Below the pieces are notes generated by a model. That model was not told where the DNA came from. It was given only the letters and a program-made list of their open reading frames with translations, and made no database searches. From the NCBI RefSeq assembly GCF_002286735.1, contig NZ_NRTA01000002.1, forward strand, positions 1 through 64,000: a stretch of 64,000 nt of DNA, given 5' to 3'. A program made the position numbers and the translations under genes. Positions 8,198-17,702 of this stretch are shown one piece after another; the stretch's first letter is position 1, and every line of letters begins with the position of its first letter. The DNA is from Leptolyngbya sp. BC1307. Lineage in GTDB: Bacteria > Cyanobacteriota > Cyanobacteriia > Phormidesmidales > Phormidesmidaceae.

Positions 8198-8669
8198 TTA
8201 CGACGTTTTCTCTTGCCTCTGCTCAAACTCGACCGCCTCGTATAAATCAGCCAACGTAATCTCGACCCCAACAGAAGACAACGTCAAGATTGCTTCCAAC
8301 CCGCTGTACTCCGTAAACAACCATTGGTTCGCTGCCTGCTTTTCGTAACGCTCCACATGGGGCCGATACTGATCGATCAGCACATATTCCTAAAACGTCT
8401 CAATTGTTCGGAAGTGTTCAAACTTCTTATTGCGGTCGTAGGCTTCTGTAGACTCAGAAAGCACCTCCGCAATCAAAATAGGGTTTGTGACGGTATCTTT
8501 GCGTCCTGGTTTTAGCTCCACTGGATCAGCCATGATCATAAGATCCGGATATGTGTAGAGATCCATCGCGAAACTCGCTACGAGTATCCGATTTTATCTC
8601 TAGCGCCAGATATTCCTCAACCGTGTAGGTCGCCGTATGAGTTTTGTTGTTTACTGCCGCTGCTGTCAT
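8198..8669 (-). pseudogene. broken Uma2-family (DUF820) endonuclease-like gene
   Basis: Pieces of a Uma2 protein are spread over two frames. From the ATG at 8669 the text reads MTAAAVNNKTHTATYTVEEY and LALEIKSDTRSEFRDG, then shifts frame and loses the usual middle section before YTYPDLMIMADPVELKPGRK and DTVTNPILIAEVLSESTEAY. A TAG stop falls after FRTIETF, just before EYVLIDQYRPHVERYEKQ and a normal C-terminal end. So there is at least one deletion/frameshift removing the expected catalytic region plus a nonsense codon. Uma2 families are very large in cyanobacteria and decayed copies are common. Confidence 0.85.
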
Positions 8670-8784
8670 ACACTGATTCCTCCAAGCTGCCTTAATTCTA
8701 TCGCTGATCGCATTGGCTGTTTGTCACTGTTGCTTTCTTCCTCGTTTATTTCTCATTTGGAGTATACGATTGGAGCCCCAGGCA

Positions 8785-10527
8785 TCAATCGTCCCACTGC
8801 TGGATGTGATAGCGGTAGCCTTGTTCTGTCAAAAACAACTGGCGGTGCTGGGCAAACTCTTCCTCACAGGTGCGCAATGACACCAGCGTATAGAACTGAG
8901 CGCTATGGCCATCTTTTTTAGGCCGGAGAATGCGACCTAACCGCTGGGCTTCTTCCTGGCGCGAGCCATATTTCCCAGAGACCTGAATTAGTACGTCGGC
9001 ATCGGGGAGATCGAGAGCAAAGTTGCCTACCCGAGAGAGAATGAGACCTGCAACTTCGCCGCTGCGAAAGTCAGTATAGAGCTGGTCGCGCTTTTTCTGG
9101 CTGGTTTTGCCGGTAATAAGGGGTAAATCTACCTGTTGGGCGATCGCACTCAACTGATCCAAATACTCCCCAATAATCAACACCCGATGCCCCGCTTCTT
9201 TCTTCAGTAAATTTTGAACGACATGTAGCTTGAGCGGATTCTCCGCTGCAATCCGAAACTGATAGCGGCGCGCAGCCGTGGCGTATTCCATCTGCCTCTC
9301 TTCAGTTTGTAGCACCCGAATTTCCGTGCAGTGGGCAGCCGCGATAAAGCCTTCTCCTTCTAGCTCGCGCCAGGGCACGTCATACCGCTTTGGGCCAATT
9401 AGGGTAAACACATCCCCTTCGCGGCCATCTTCTCGGATCAGCGTAGCGGTAAGCCCCAGACGCCGCCGGGCCTGGAGTTGCGCGGTGATGCGAAAGACGG
9501 GGGCCGGTAACAGATGAACTTCGTCGTAAATAATTAGCCCCCACCCCTGCGCGTCAAATAGCCCGAGATGGAGAAAGTCATCATCCTGGCTGGGTCGGTA
9601 GGTGAGAATTTGGTAGGTGGCCAGCGTCACCGGGCCAGTAGCCTTTTGTTTGCCGCTGTATTCCGCAAGTTGTGCTTCGGTGAGGTTGGTTTTATCCAAC
9701 AACTCTCGCTGCCATTGGCGCACGGAGGTTAAGCTGCTGGTGAGAATGAGAGTTTTCTGTTGGACTTGGGCCATCGCTGCCATGCCGACCATGGTTTTAC
9801 CCGCCCCACAAGGAAGCACAATCACGCCGCTGCCACCTTTGGCCTGCCCCGATTGGTAAAACAGATCAGCCGCCGTTTGTTGATAAGGGCGCAGGTGAAA
9901 CGGCTCGCCGCTAACAGCTGTGACTCGTAGCGCTACCGGCAGTTCATCCCCTTTCAGGTAGCCTGCGAGATCTTCGGCAGGATAGCCTGCGGCGAGGAGT
10001 GCTTGCTTAAGGAGGCCGCGATCGCCCAAAGCAATCGCAAAGGTTGTTGGAGAAAGGCGATTCCCCTCCGGAGAGGCTTCGCCAACGCCCAAAAGCGGCC
10101 CCACCTGCTCATGACGTTTCAACAGTTCTGCTAAGGGTTTGTCTTCTACCTGCAACAGCAAGCCAGAAAGATGATCAGAAAGCGAGCCGCCATCATCCTG
10201 ATCGGCTTTTGGGGTATCTGCTTTGATTGTTGTGAGACCATAGCGATCGCCCAGGGCAACCAGTTCCTGAGCCACAGATTCGGGCATAGGATATTTGGCA
10301 TTTTCTTGTAGGGCCGTGACCATGTCAGCAACGGGCATTCCCGCAGCGCGAGCGTTCCAAATGCTCAACGGACTGAGGCGGTAGGTGTGGATATGTTCGG
10401 GGCTTTTGATCAGTTCGGCAAAGGGAGCGATCGCACTCTGCGCGTCCTCAGCTTTGGGGGCATGGACATCGAGTAAAACGGTGCGATCGCTTTGAATAAT
10501 CAGCGCGTTGTCAGGAGAATAGCTCAT
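8785..10527 (-). CDS. XPB/ERCC3-like superfamily 2 DNA helicase
   Basis: A 580-residue helicase. The N-terminal ~200 residues hold the XPB-type damage-recognition-like part (IHTYRLSPLSIWNARAAG). The motor follows: FHLRPYQQTAADLF, Walker A PCGAGKT (239-245), DEVH (335-338), LGLTATLIREDGREG with the RED tripeptide typical of XPB, and the second lobe ending in QVSGKYGSRQEEAQRLGRIL. Bacterial XPB proteins unwind DNA 3' to 5' and are presumed to act in repair. The partner gene lies 34 bases upstream on the same strand. A DUF790/Bax1-like gene, the archaeal XPB nuclease partner family, lies at 48.3 kb. Confidence 0.92.
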   Translation of the reverse strand: MSYSPDNALIIQSDRTVLLDVHAPKAEDAQSAIAPFAELIKSPEHIHTYRLSPLSIWNARAAGMPVADMVTALQENAKYPMPESVAQELVALGDRYGLTTIKADTPKADQDDGGSLSDHLSGLLLQVEDKPLAELLKRHEQVGPLLGVGEASPEGNRLSPTTFAIALGDRGLLKQALLAAGYPAEDLAGYLKGDELPVALRVTAVSGEPFHLRPYQQTAADLFYQSGQAKGGSGVIVLPCGAGKTMVGMAAMAQVQQKTLILTSSLTSVRQWQRELLDKTNLTEAQLAEYSGKQKATGPVTLATYQILTYRPSQDDDFLHLGLFDAQGWGLIIYDEVHLLPAPVFRITAQLQARRRLGLTATLIREDGREGDVFTLIGPKRYDVPWRELEGEGFIAAAHCTEIRVLQTEERQMEYATAARRYQFRIAAENPLKLHVVQNLLKKEAGHRVLIIGEYLDQLSAIAQQVDLPLITGKTSQKKRDQLYTDFRSGEVAGLILSRVGNFALDLPDADVLIQVSGKYGSRQEEAQRLGRILRPKKDGHSAQFYTLVSLRTCEEEFAQHRQLFLTEQGYRYHIQQWDD

Positions 10528-10561
10528 CGGTAGTTAGCTGAATCTTGTACTTATTACTGAG

Positions 10562-12427
10562 CTACTGCTGGCTGAGCGGCAGGCTATAGCCAAGTTTGCG
10601 CAGACCATTGCGAAAGCGAGTTTCTTGATCGAGCAACACGACCAAATGTTTCTCTCCGGCTAGCTGACAATATTTTTTCGTCCGCGAGTCGTGGGCAATG
10701 AGTGCCGCCAAGGTGGCATCTGCGCATTCAATCAATCGAGCGATGCCTTTATCCTGCAAGCTCTCTGAGCGACTGCGACAGTCTTTAAAGAACTGTTCTA
10801 CGGTTTTGGGAAAGGCCTCAGCGCTAGCCCGACTCAGAAAGTCTTGAAACTCTGATAGGGCATGGCCAGCTTCTGCTGCCTTCAGGGCCGTTTCTCGATC
10901 TAGTTTCCAGACGGCATCAGAAGTTTGGCTGGTAAAGGTCTCCATCATCAACGCTTCTGCTGGGCTGAGCGGTGGCCCCGTCATCACAATATCCAGATTG
11001 GGCAACACGCGCAGGGTACTCTCCACGGTTACAGGCGCGGCGGTATAGCTATCGGCAAGGCCCATGCAAAAGGCACCCAGTGGGTTAATCCGAAAGGCCA
11101 GCAACCCATCATAGCGGCTGAGAAAACTATAGTCGTCTGCGCCCCAAAGCTGATGAAATTCACTCTGAGGCACTTCATAGGGGGCAGCATACGCCACATC
11201 AATCAGGCCCAGCGTAGCCGCATATTCAAACAGAAAGCATCTGAGGTAGGCATCTTGCAAAATACTCCAACTGCTGGTGTCGTAAAGATAGCCATAGCCC
11301 GGTTCACTAATGTATAGATTTTCGGGAGAACGGCTTATCTCGAAGCCTTGCCCGCTGGCAATCAAGTACTGCTTAAGATCTTCGTATGTAATCCATCGTT
11401 CTGTCGGGCATTGGCTGAGGACATCCACAATGTGCTTACGTCGTCCGCCCACGGCGGTGAGTCCCCGTTTCCCTTTCCCGGTTTGCCCTTTAATGGTCTC
11501 AGTGCGGCGCAGCTCATCGAGCAGTGTGGTTTTGAGCCACTTTTTCCAAATGACCTGGATGGTTTTAGCGGGGTCTGCGCCCATGGCTTTTTGGCCAGCT
11601 CTGGTGAGCTCCAGCTTTTTGCCCTTGAGCTGAGCTAGCCCACCGCCCTGCAAGAGCATCACCCAGGCAAAGGGTTTGATATCGCCAATGGCATCGGTAT
11701 CTTTGGGTTGATCGGTTTCACTATAGTAATCGCCGCCTTGGAGCAGGGGTGCGATCGCCTTCAGGGCAGCCTTCCCCGGCATGAGCGTTTTATCACTGAC
11801 GCTCACTTTACCCAAGTGCACCAACCGTAAAACGGCCAGCAAATCCTGCTGAGCAGCTTGTTCGGTAGGGCAGCGCACAACAGAAACCGCTTCTACGGTC
11901 CTAACCCGTTTGCGTGTTGGGTAGTCATAGGACAAGTATTTGACCTGAATGCTCTCAGGCGGCTGGTCGGTACTCTTTAAGGTCAACGCTTGGGGCTCTG
12001 GCACAAAGGCTTTGAGCTTGAGCCGCAGATCTTCTGGGAGAACATCACCCACGCCGTAATAATTGCTGAGGGGATAGAAAAACAAATCGAGGAGTTCAGC
12101 CGAGCGACCGTACCGATAGAAAGACGAGCGGGTATCCCATTCGGGCAGTTGGCCATATTTTGCCTGAAACTGCTCAGGCAAATAGCGCCCTCCGGTCACA
12201 TAGACGGCTTCGGCAACGGCGGACTGCTGAAGTTCGTTGAGGTCTTTCCACAGTTTTTTCAGGTTGGGCGATCGCAGATATTGAGCGATCGCATCGACTA
12301 GCTCTGCCTTGCGCGTAGGCTTGTCCCTGATAGGCAAGCGTTGGAGCAGTTTTTTTAGCTCGTCTACGGTGTGAAAGGTCAGACCTTCTTCAAGAGTTTT
12401 GAGAGCGGGGTGTTGAGGGGCTGTCAT
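10562..12427 (-). CDS. helicase-associated protein paired with the XPB-like helicase
   Basis: A 621-residue protein with no visible ATPase motifs. It resembles helicase-associated (Helicase_C_3-type) proteins that sit beside XPB genes in other bacteria, including the mycobacterial XPB locus as I recall it. The N terminus has a SAP-like helix pair (TVDELKKLLQRLPIRDKPTRKAEL), the middle is winged-helix-like (ERWITYEDLKQYLIASGQGF), and the C-terminal third carries ESTLRVLPNLDIVMTGPPLS. Its stop is 34 bases before the helicase start, so the two are probably cotranscribed and form a complex. The role is inferred from pairing only. Confidence 0.75.
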   Translation of the reverse strand: MTAPQHPALKTLEEGLTFHTVDELKKLLQRLPIRDKPTRKAELVDAIAQYLRSPNLKKLWKDLNELQQSAVAEAVYVTGGRYLPEQFQAKYGQLPEWDTRSSFYRYGRSAELLDLFFYPLSNYYGVGDVLPEDLRLKLKAFVPEPQALTLKSTDQPPESIQVKYLSYDYPTRKRVRTVEAVSVVRCPTEQAAQQDLLAVLRLVHLGKVSVSDKTLMPGKAALKAIAPLLQGGDYYSETDQPKDTDAIGDIKPFAWVMLLQGGGLAQLKGKKLELTRAGQKAMGADPAKTIQVIWKKWLKTTLLDELRRTETIKGQTGKGKRGLTAVGGRRKHIVDVLSQCPTERWITYEDLKQYLIASGQGFEISRSPENLYISEPGYGYLYDTSSWSILQDAYLRCFLFEYAATLGLIDVAYAAPYEVPQSEFHQLWGADDYSFLSRYDGLLAFRINPLGAFCMGLADSYTAAPVTVESTLRVLPNLDIVMTGPPLSPAEALMMETFTSQTSDAVWKLDRETALKAAEAGHALSEFQDFLSRASAEAFPKTVEQFFKDCRSRSESLQDKGIARLIECADATLAALIAHDSRTKKYCQLAGEKHLVVLLDQETRFRNGLRKLGYSLPLSQQ

Positions 12428-12509
12428 TTATGAACCTACTTCTGCAATCGCTTTCCACAAGTTACTCCGACGATGGTGCTTAGTTTTTCACTGCGCCCAC
12501 TATGGTTAA

Positions 12510-12929
12510 CTATTGCAAATACACCGATGAGGTCTCAAACGCTTCTTCTGGCGTGCCGAAAAAAGTGCCGTTTTTAAACACAGAAGGCTCGTACTTTTCG
12601 TTGCTGTAGGTATAAAACGCCATTGCCCACTTGTCCGCATCGCCGCTGTAGCGCAATCGGCACAGATGGGTCGGCACCGTTCTTAAAAACTCAATCCGCT
12701 CTTCCCGCGTGCAGCCGTAGAGTTCTTTATTAAAATTTTTCTCTGGCACATAGGGCTCTATGTAAGCATCGATATAGCAAAACTTATCCCGAAAGCGCAC
12801 ATCGATCCGATTAAATTTGCCCGCATAATGCGCCTCGGCATAGGTCAATATGCGCTGTGTAATCGGCTCTTTTAGCCGCGCAGGAATTTTAATGCCGCCC
12901 GAGTGAGGATCGTAAACCCAAGGTGCCAT
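12510..12929 (-). CDS. conserved hypothetical protein
   Basis: A 139-residue soluble protein starting at 12929 (MAPWVYDPHSGGIKIP); the longer frame upstream runs toward the tRNA-His gene and is not convincing. Visible features are RILTYAEAHYAGKFNRIDVR, RFRDKFCYIDAYIEPYVP, LCRLRYSGDADKWAMAFYTY and FGTPEEAFETSSVYL. The composition is aromatic and charged, with alternating strands, and there is no signal or membrane segment. The pattern 'pass through IPARLKEPI, then DVRFRDKFCYIDAY' recurs in uncharacterised cyanobacterial proteins as I recall. No function can be given. It is 82 bases upstream of the helicase-associated gene on the same strand. Confidence 0.75.
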   Translation of the reverse strand: MAPWVYDPHSGGIKIPARLKEPITQRILTYAEAHYAGKFNRIDVRFRDKFCYIDAYIEPYVPEKNFNKELYGCTREERIEFLRTVPTHLCRLRYSGDADKWAMAFYTYSNEKYEPSVFKNGTFFGTPEEAFETSSVYLQ

Positions 12930-13066
12930 CGTCAAAACTCCGTAACATAGGTACCTAAAGATATAGGATATCGCTTCTAGCGTTACGCCCGGAAATGATC
13001 CCACTTACGAAGCTAGAGACTAAGCTAACCACTTTGAAAATTGCTGATTGAAAATTGCTGAAAGAA

Positions 13067-13141
13067 GGGCGAACGACGGGACTTGAACCCGCGAATGGTG
13101 GAATCACAATCCACTGCCTTAACCACTTGGCCACGCTCGCC
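13067..13141 (-). tRNA. tRNA-His (GTG)
   Basis: Read on the minus strand from 13141: acceptor GGCGAGC pairs with GTTCGCC, discriminator C (13067). The anticodon stem is GTGGA/TCCAC with loop TTGTGAT giving GTG, and the T-arm is CGGGTTCAAGTCCCG. The base before position 1 is not an encoded G in this reading (it is T), so the extra G(-1) would need to be added after transcription. CCA is not encoded. Confidence 0.93.
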
Positions 13142-13515
13142 ATATCGAGTAACTAGTATAGCACCGCTGTTTTACTGAATGCTAATTCTTCAGTGATTTT
13201 TCAGCTAAAAATGATCCTATTGAGCCCCTTTAGGCTCGCGGATTACCTTTATTGCTTAGGGCTGATGAGTTAATAGCTCTCTCGGGTTTACTGAGACAAG
13301 TGCATCTTGCTGGGTTTCTATGAACCTTATTGAGATTAATTGATGATTAGCCACAACCTGATGTCAGAGGCTGGTCACAGAGCAAGGGCAAACTGCAACT
13401 TCCGATACAGCCTTTTGTTGATGAAATCTTGAATAATGAAAATTAATATTCCAAAGTTTTTGAGATCCGCTATCAATAGAAGCAGTGCTCTTACCGTTCA
13501 TACAAGAGGTATCCT
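13142..13515. other. intergenic region with no gene seen
   Basis: About 370 bases between tRNA-His and the chelatase gene. Both strands are stop-rich, AT content is higher than in neighbouring genes, and I find no B12-box-like conserved element that would indicate a cobalamin riboswitch. It presumably holds the promoters for both flanking genes. Confidence 0.5.
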
Positions 13516-14418
13516 TTGAAACCCGTGGTCGCTTCAACTGCCTATTTACTGATTTCGCACGGTAGCCGAGACCCTCGCCCTCAGGTGGCTATGGACCGAC
13601 TCGCAGACCTGGTGCGCAAACATTTAGAAGCTACGCCACAGCAGGCAGCAGCGGGCAACGACACGCCCCGCTCCCAGACCCGACCGCTAACTGAGCGCAC
13701 TTTTTTTAACAGCGCCATTCCCCATAGAGCAGCCGAGCGACATAAAGCAGCCGACCGAACCGCCTTACTTGCCAAGCCCCACTTAGAGAAAGCTCCTACT
13801 GCTAGCTCGAAGGTGATCGTCGGCACAGCCTGCCTGGAGCTTTCACCTATCGCCTTGAGTGAGCAGATCTACGAGTTTGGGCGACGGCTACAGGCGGCAG
13901 GCGTGCGTGAGCTGAAGCTACTGCCCGTATTTTTGATGCCGGGCGTTCACGTTACCGAAGACATTCCCGACGAGGTCGAGGTAGCCAGAGCGCTACTAGG
14001 CGACTCACTCCAGCTAACGCTGTGTCCGCATTTGGGCAGTCATACCAAAATTAGTGAGGTGTTGGCCAGTCGGCTGGCGGCTGTGCCCGCTGAAGGGTCG
14101 CTTTTGGTAGCGCACGGTAGCCGCAAACCCCGAGGCAATCAGGCGATTAAGGGTCTGGCCAAACGGCTTGATACGGCGGTGGCCTACTGGTCCACTCCGC
14201 CAGATATTGAAACGCAAGTGATTGACCTGATGCAGCAGGGCTGCCAACGGCTAGCCATTTTGCCCTATTTCTTATTCGCCGGGGGCATTACCGATGCGAT
14301 TACTCACCGCACCGAAGAGCTAGCTGAGCGCTTCCCTAAAGTTAGCTTTCGGCTACTGCCTACCCTGGGGGCAACTGACGAAATTGCTAGCCTCGCGGTA
14401 GAGCTGGTAAATGAGTGA
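13516..14418 (+). CDS. CbiX/SirB-type sirohydrochlorin chelatase
   Basis: A 300-residue protein with two CbiX-like halves, each opening with a chelatase motif: ISHGSRDPRPQ at residue 13 and LVAHGSRKPRGN about 180 residues later. These enzymes insert Co or Fe into sirohydrochlorin for cobalamin or siroheme. Start TTG at 13516 is required because the first ATG comes after the first HGSR motif; a purine-rich AGAGG lies just upstream. Residues about 40-95 are a low-complexity Pro/Thr/Ala insert between the two active-site halves and look poorly conserved. The product of cobA, 170 bases downstream, makes the substrate precursor. Confidence 0.85.
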   Translation: MKPVVASTAYLLISHGSRDPRPQVAMDRLADLVRKHLEATPQQAAAGNDTPRSQTRPLTERTFFNSAIPHRAAERHKAADRTALLAKPHLEKAPTASSKVIVGTACLELSPIALSEQIYEFGRRLQAAGVRELKLLPVFLMPGVHVTEDIPDEVEVARALLGDSLQLTLCPHLGSHTKISEVLASRLAAVPAEGSLLVAHGSRKPRGNQAIKGLAKRLDTAVAYWSTPPDIETQVIDLMQQGCQRLAILPYFLFAGGITDAITHRTEELAERFPKVSFRLLPTLGATDEIASLAVELVNE

Positions 14419-14584
14419 GCTGTCAAGGTGACGCCTGCGCCGTATCGTAGTTGGCAAATTGTCTGCGGTGGTTTTGCTTGAATTAAGTTAGCTGCTTCAC
14501 ATTTAGCTTTGTAACAATTTAGCTGATGACCTGGCTATAGTTTATGGGAGTGGTTACTTGTTCTGATGACCCTGTCATTTACTT

Positions 14585-15460
14585 ATGCCGTCTAACTTTT
14601 CTGTGGATGATGTGTCGCGCTCACCAGAGTCGCTGTCGGGGCTTGCTGCTATGGGCAAGGTCTATCTGGTAGGGGCCGGGCCAGGAGATCCTGGACTGCT
14701 GACTGTAAAGGCGAAAGCGCTGATAGAGTCGGCTGATCTGGTCGTGTTCGACGCGCTGGTGAGCGATCCGATTTTGAGCCTGATTAACGTGCGAGCCGAG
14801 CAGATTCATGCGGGTAAGCGGCGGGGCAGGCATTCGATGTCTCAAGAGGAGATCACCCGGCTACTGTGTCAGAAAGCACATGAGCATGCGGTCGTTGTTC
14901 GACTGAAGGGCGGTGACCCGTTCGTTTTTGGCCGGGGCGGAGAGGAGATGAGCGGGCTGATGGCAGCGGGGATAGCGGTCGAGGTGGTGCCAGGGATTAC
15001 GGCGGGCATTGCGGCTCCGGCTTATGCAGGGATTCCGGTTACGCATCGGGGCTACAGCTCTTCGGTTATCTTCGTCACAGGGCACGAGTCAGCAGGTAAG
15101 TACCGGCCTCAGGTAAACTGGAAGGCTGTCGCCCAGGCTGCGGAGACTATCGTGGTCTATATGGGCGTGCATAATTTACCCAACATTACGCAGTCGCTGA
15201 TGGCAGCTGGGCTACCGGCGACTACGCCAGTGGCGCTGATTCGCTGGGGCACCCGACCTGAGCAGTCGGAACTGTTAGGAACGTTGGGGACGATTGTAGA
15301 TCAGGTCGCAGTGACTGGCTTTACAGCACCCGCGATCGCCGTCATTGGCCAAGTGGTTGATCTGCGATCGCAGCTAGCACTAGCATCACCGGTATATGGT
15401 GAGCATTGGGCGGCTGTCAGTGGGCTAGGGAGCGAAGGAGCAGGGGACACAACGGATTGA
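14585..15460 (+). CDS. cobA: uroporphyrinogen-III C-methyltransferase
   Basis: A 291-residue SAM-dependent methyltransferase converting uroporphyrinogen III to precorrin-2, the branch point to siroheme and cobalamin. Motifs are VYLVGAGPGDPGLLT, VVRLKGGDPFVFGRGGEE, EVVPGITAGIAAPAYAGIP and VYMGVHNLP. Two starts are possible: 14585, or 14648 (MGKVYLVGAG), which is closer to family length. Its TGA overlaps the TTG of rluD, so the two are translationally coupled. Together with the chelatase upstream it makes a tetrapyrrole pair. Confidence 0.95.
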   Translation: MPSNFSVDDVSRSPESLSGLAAMGKVYLVGAGPGDPGLLTVKAKALIESADLVVFDALVSDPILSLINVRAEQIHAGKRRGRHSMSQEEITRLLCQKAHEHAVVVRLKGGDPFVFGRGGEEMSGLMAAGIAVEVVPGITAGIAAPAYAGIPVTHRGYSSSVIFVTGHESAGKYRPQVNWKAVAQAAETIVVYMGVHNLPNITQSLMAAGLPATTPVALIRWGTRPEQSELLGTLGTIVDQVAVTGFTAPAIAVIGQVVDLRSQLALASPVYGEHWAAVSGLGSEGAGDTTD

Positions 15461-16404
15461 CGCAGGCGGCTGAGCAGACAGTTAAGCAGACGGTGGAAAC
15501 GCTGAGGCCAGTGCGATTAGACCGCTGGCTAGCGGAGCATGTAGAAACGCTTTCTCGCAATCGGGCGCAGCAGCTCATAGAGCAGGGCGCGGTGCAGGTA
15601 AATGGGGCAGTCTGCGACAGCAAAAAAGAGCAGGTGAGTCAGGGCGATCGCATTGAAATTACTATTCCTGAAGCCAGCCCCTACGAGCTTCAGCCTGAAA
15701 ATATACCGCTCGATGTCTTGTACGAAGACGACCAGCTCCTGATGGTGAATAAACCGGCAGGCATGGTGGTGCATCCGGCTCCCGGCCACGATACGGGCAC
15801 TCTAGTTCACGCGCTGCTGTTTCACTGCGGCACTCAGCTTACCGGAGTAGGCGGCGTTCAGCGCCCCGGCATCGTCCACCGACTCGACAAAAATACGACT
15901 GGCGTCATGGTCGTCGCCAAAACCGAAACGGCGTTGCGCAGACTGCAACAGCAAATCCAAGCCAAAACTGCCCGGCGCGAATACATCGGCTTGGTCAACG
16001 GCGTTCCTAAAGGGGAGCAGGGCACCATCGATCAGCCCATCGGTCGTCACCCCAAGCATCGCAAAAAAATGGCCATCGTCCCGGTTGATCAGGGCGGACG
16101 CGAAGCCGTCACCCACTGGAAAACCCTGGAACGACTCGGTAACTACACCCTGGTTCAGTTTCAGCTACAGACCGGACGCACCCATCAGATTAGAGTCCAC
16201 AGTACCTATTTGGGGCATCCCATTGTCGGCGACCCGGAGTACGGCTCGGGCCGGTCACCGGGGATAAAGCTGCCCGGACAGGCACTCCATGCCTTTCGCC
16301 TAACGCTAGAGCATCCGGTCACTCAGGTCACCATTACCGGAGAAGCACCGCTGCCCGAGCGGATGGCAAAGTTGTTAGATAGACTGCGATCGCAGCATCA
16401 CTAG
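15457..16404 (+). CDS. rluD: RluA/RluD-family 23S rRNA pseudouridine synthase
   Basis: An approximately 315-residue enzyme. The S4 RNA-binding domain is first (VRLDRWLAEHVETLSRNRAQ), then the catalytic domain with GIVHRLDKNTTGVMVVAK, where the Asp is the catalytic nucleophile, and the C-terminal block QLQTGRTHQIRVHSTYLGHP. I place the start at TTG 15457, sharing TTGA with the cobA stop; an in-frame TTG at 15406 would add 17 residues of unconvincing Arg-rich text. The specific rRNA target (RluD versus other RluA-family members) is inferred from overall similarity. Confidence 0.9.
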   Translation: MTQAAEQTVKQTVETLRPVRLDRWLAEHVETLSRNRAQQLIEQGAVQVNGAVCDSKKEQVSQGDRIEITIPEASPYELQPENIPLDVLYEDDQLLMVNKPAGMVVHPAPGHDTGTLVHALLFHCGTQLTGVGGVQRPGIVHRLDKNTTGVMVVAKTETALRRLQQQIQAKTARREYIGLVNGVPKGEQGTIDQPIGRHPKHRKKMAIVPVDQGGREAVTHWKTLERLGNYTLVQFQLQTGRTHQIRVHSTYLGHPIVGDPEYGSGRSPGIKLPGQALHAFRLTLEHPVTQVTITGEAPLPERMAKLLDRLRSQHH

Positions 16405-16521
16405 GCAGATGTCGTATCTTCCGATAGCGTCACAGCATGAAGATCAACCGGCGGTATAAGTCCGAGGCATCCCTAATCATTACGGGAGATAGGCAGAATG
16501 ATGATCAGTAAAACTGATCGC

Positions 16522-16551
16522 AAAAAAGCCGGGATAGAAAACTACCCCGGC
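16522..16551 (-). terminator. Rho-independent terminator of cpcG
   Basis: On the minus strand, 33 bases after the cpcG stop, GCCGGG...CCCGGC form a GC stem around a loop of about 12 bases, followed at once by TTTTTT. This is a textbook intrinsic terminator in the orientation of cpcG. Confidence 0.85.
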
Positions 16552-16583
16552 GATAACCTTTTGAGGAAAGAACAAATCAGTCG

Positions 16584-17363
16584 TTAGCCGTTGCCGTTGA
16601 TCGGCACGTTCAGCTTACGGAAGGGCACAGATGCACCAATGTTGATATTGGCGGTGCTTACCCGAGGCGCTGCAGCCGGACGAGCGGCGACGCTGCGAGC
16701 CATATCGAGGTAGAGCGAGGGATTGCCTGCAGTTGCGTTCTGCTCTTGTGGCTTGAAGCGACGGACCTCTTCCTGCCAGCTGATTTGAGGGAAGCCCAAG
16801 ATAGAGCGATAGTACTCGTCGTAGCGAGGTGACTTGATATTGACAGGACGCTCGCCAATCTCACGACCCGGTAAAACCCGACGACGCTGGAAGGGTACGA
16901 TGTCGTAGCCAAAGTTCTTCATGTACTCGTCGGTATCGAGCAACTCATCAATGAAGCCCTGCAGCCCCTTAGTCGCAATCTTAATTGACCAGGCAATTTT
17001 TTCGCGCTCATTGTAAGGATCGCGGCCTAGCGCTCGCTGAATGCACTGCTCAACAAAGCGATAGTTGCTATTTTTGTCGTAAAAGCTGCTGCGATACGTC
17101 TCTGAAAGCAACAGACCCCGAATGAAGTCACGCACGGTGATCTGGTTGTTGCGCAGCTGAGATTCTAAAAAGATCTCACGGTCGGCCTTAAAGGCATAAA
17201 AGAAAATTTGACGGTAGGCTGCGTCAATCAGCTCAGTCATTTCGCTGGGCTCTAGAAGAGACTCAGCGCTATAAATTCTGGGCTGGTCGTCGCCCTGTAT
17301 GGTGTACCCCTCAACCCGTTGGTTCTGGCTTTTGGGCGGGTAATTCAACAACGGAAGAGCCAC
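16584..17363 (-). CDS. cpcG: phycobilisome rod-core linker polypeptide
   Basis: A 259-residue linker attaching phycocyanin rods to the allophycocyanin core. The N terminus [20 protein letters not shown] is typical of CpcG, and the phycobilisome linker domain follows at about 20-160 ([57 protein letters not shown]). The C-terminal part ([31 protein letters not shown]) is the CpcG-specific core-binding region; no long membrane helix is seen, so it is more like the rod-core CpcG1 type than the membrane CpcG2/CpcL type. It is monocistronic with its own terminator; 340 bases of upstream sequence may carry light or nitrogen control. Confidence 0.96.
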   Translation of the reverse strand: MALPLLNYPPKSQNQRVEGYTIQGDDQPRIYSAESLLEPSEMTELIDAAYRQIFFYAFKADREIFLESQLRNNQITVRDFIRGLLLSETYRSSFYDKNSNYRFVEQCIQRALGRDPYNEREKIAWSIKIATKGLQGFIDELLDTDEYMKNFGYDIVPFQRRRVLPGREIGERPVNIKSPRYDEYYRSILGFPQISWQEEVRRFKPQEQNATAGNPSLYLDMARSVAARPAAAPRVSTANINIGASVPFRKLNVPINGNG

Positions 17364-17702
17364 GCTTGAATCTCCAACACTTGTGTAAACATCTGCAATT
17401 AATATCTTCCAATCATAGAGGAGGCTGGTCGCTCAACCTGGAGAATCTGAGGAAATCATTACACAGCTTAACATTACATACAAGTGCTATGGATTAAGGC
17501 TTTAGCTATTGAGCACTGCGGCTAAACAGGCACAGATTGACCAGGCTGACCAGCGGCAATGACCCAAAAACTCATATTTTGCAACATATGGCCATCGTCG
17601 GATGCACTCATGCGACGGCTAGCCATTTAGCCCTCAGTACATAACGGTTCTAGCGATCGCTAATGCAGGTCAAAGCTATAGTTTTTACCTGACAGCGCGG
17701 CG
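17364..17702. other. intergenic region upstream of cpcG
   Basis: Around 340 bases between mobA and cpcG, both on the minus strand. It must hold the cpcG promoter. No open frame of note, RNA gene or strong hairpin is visible. Confidence 0.5.

Noticed and set aside
13142-13515. Possible cobalamin riboswitch upstream of the chelatase gene
   Set aside because: I looked for the conserved B12-box and adjoining core and found nothing similar.
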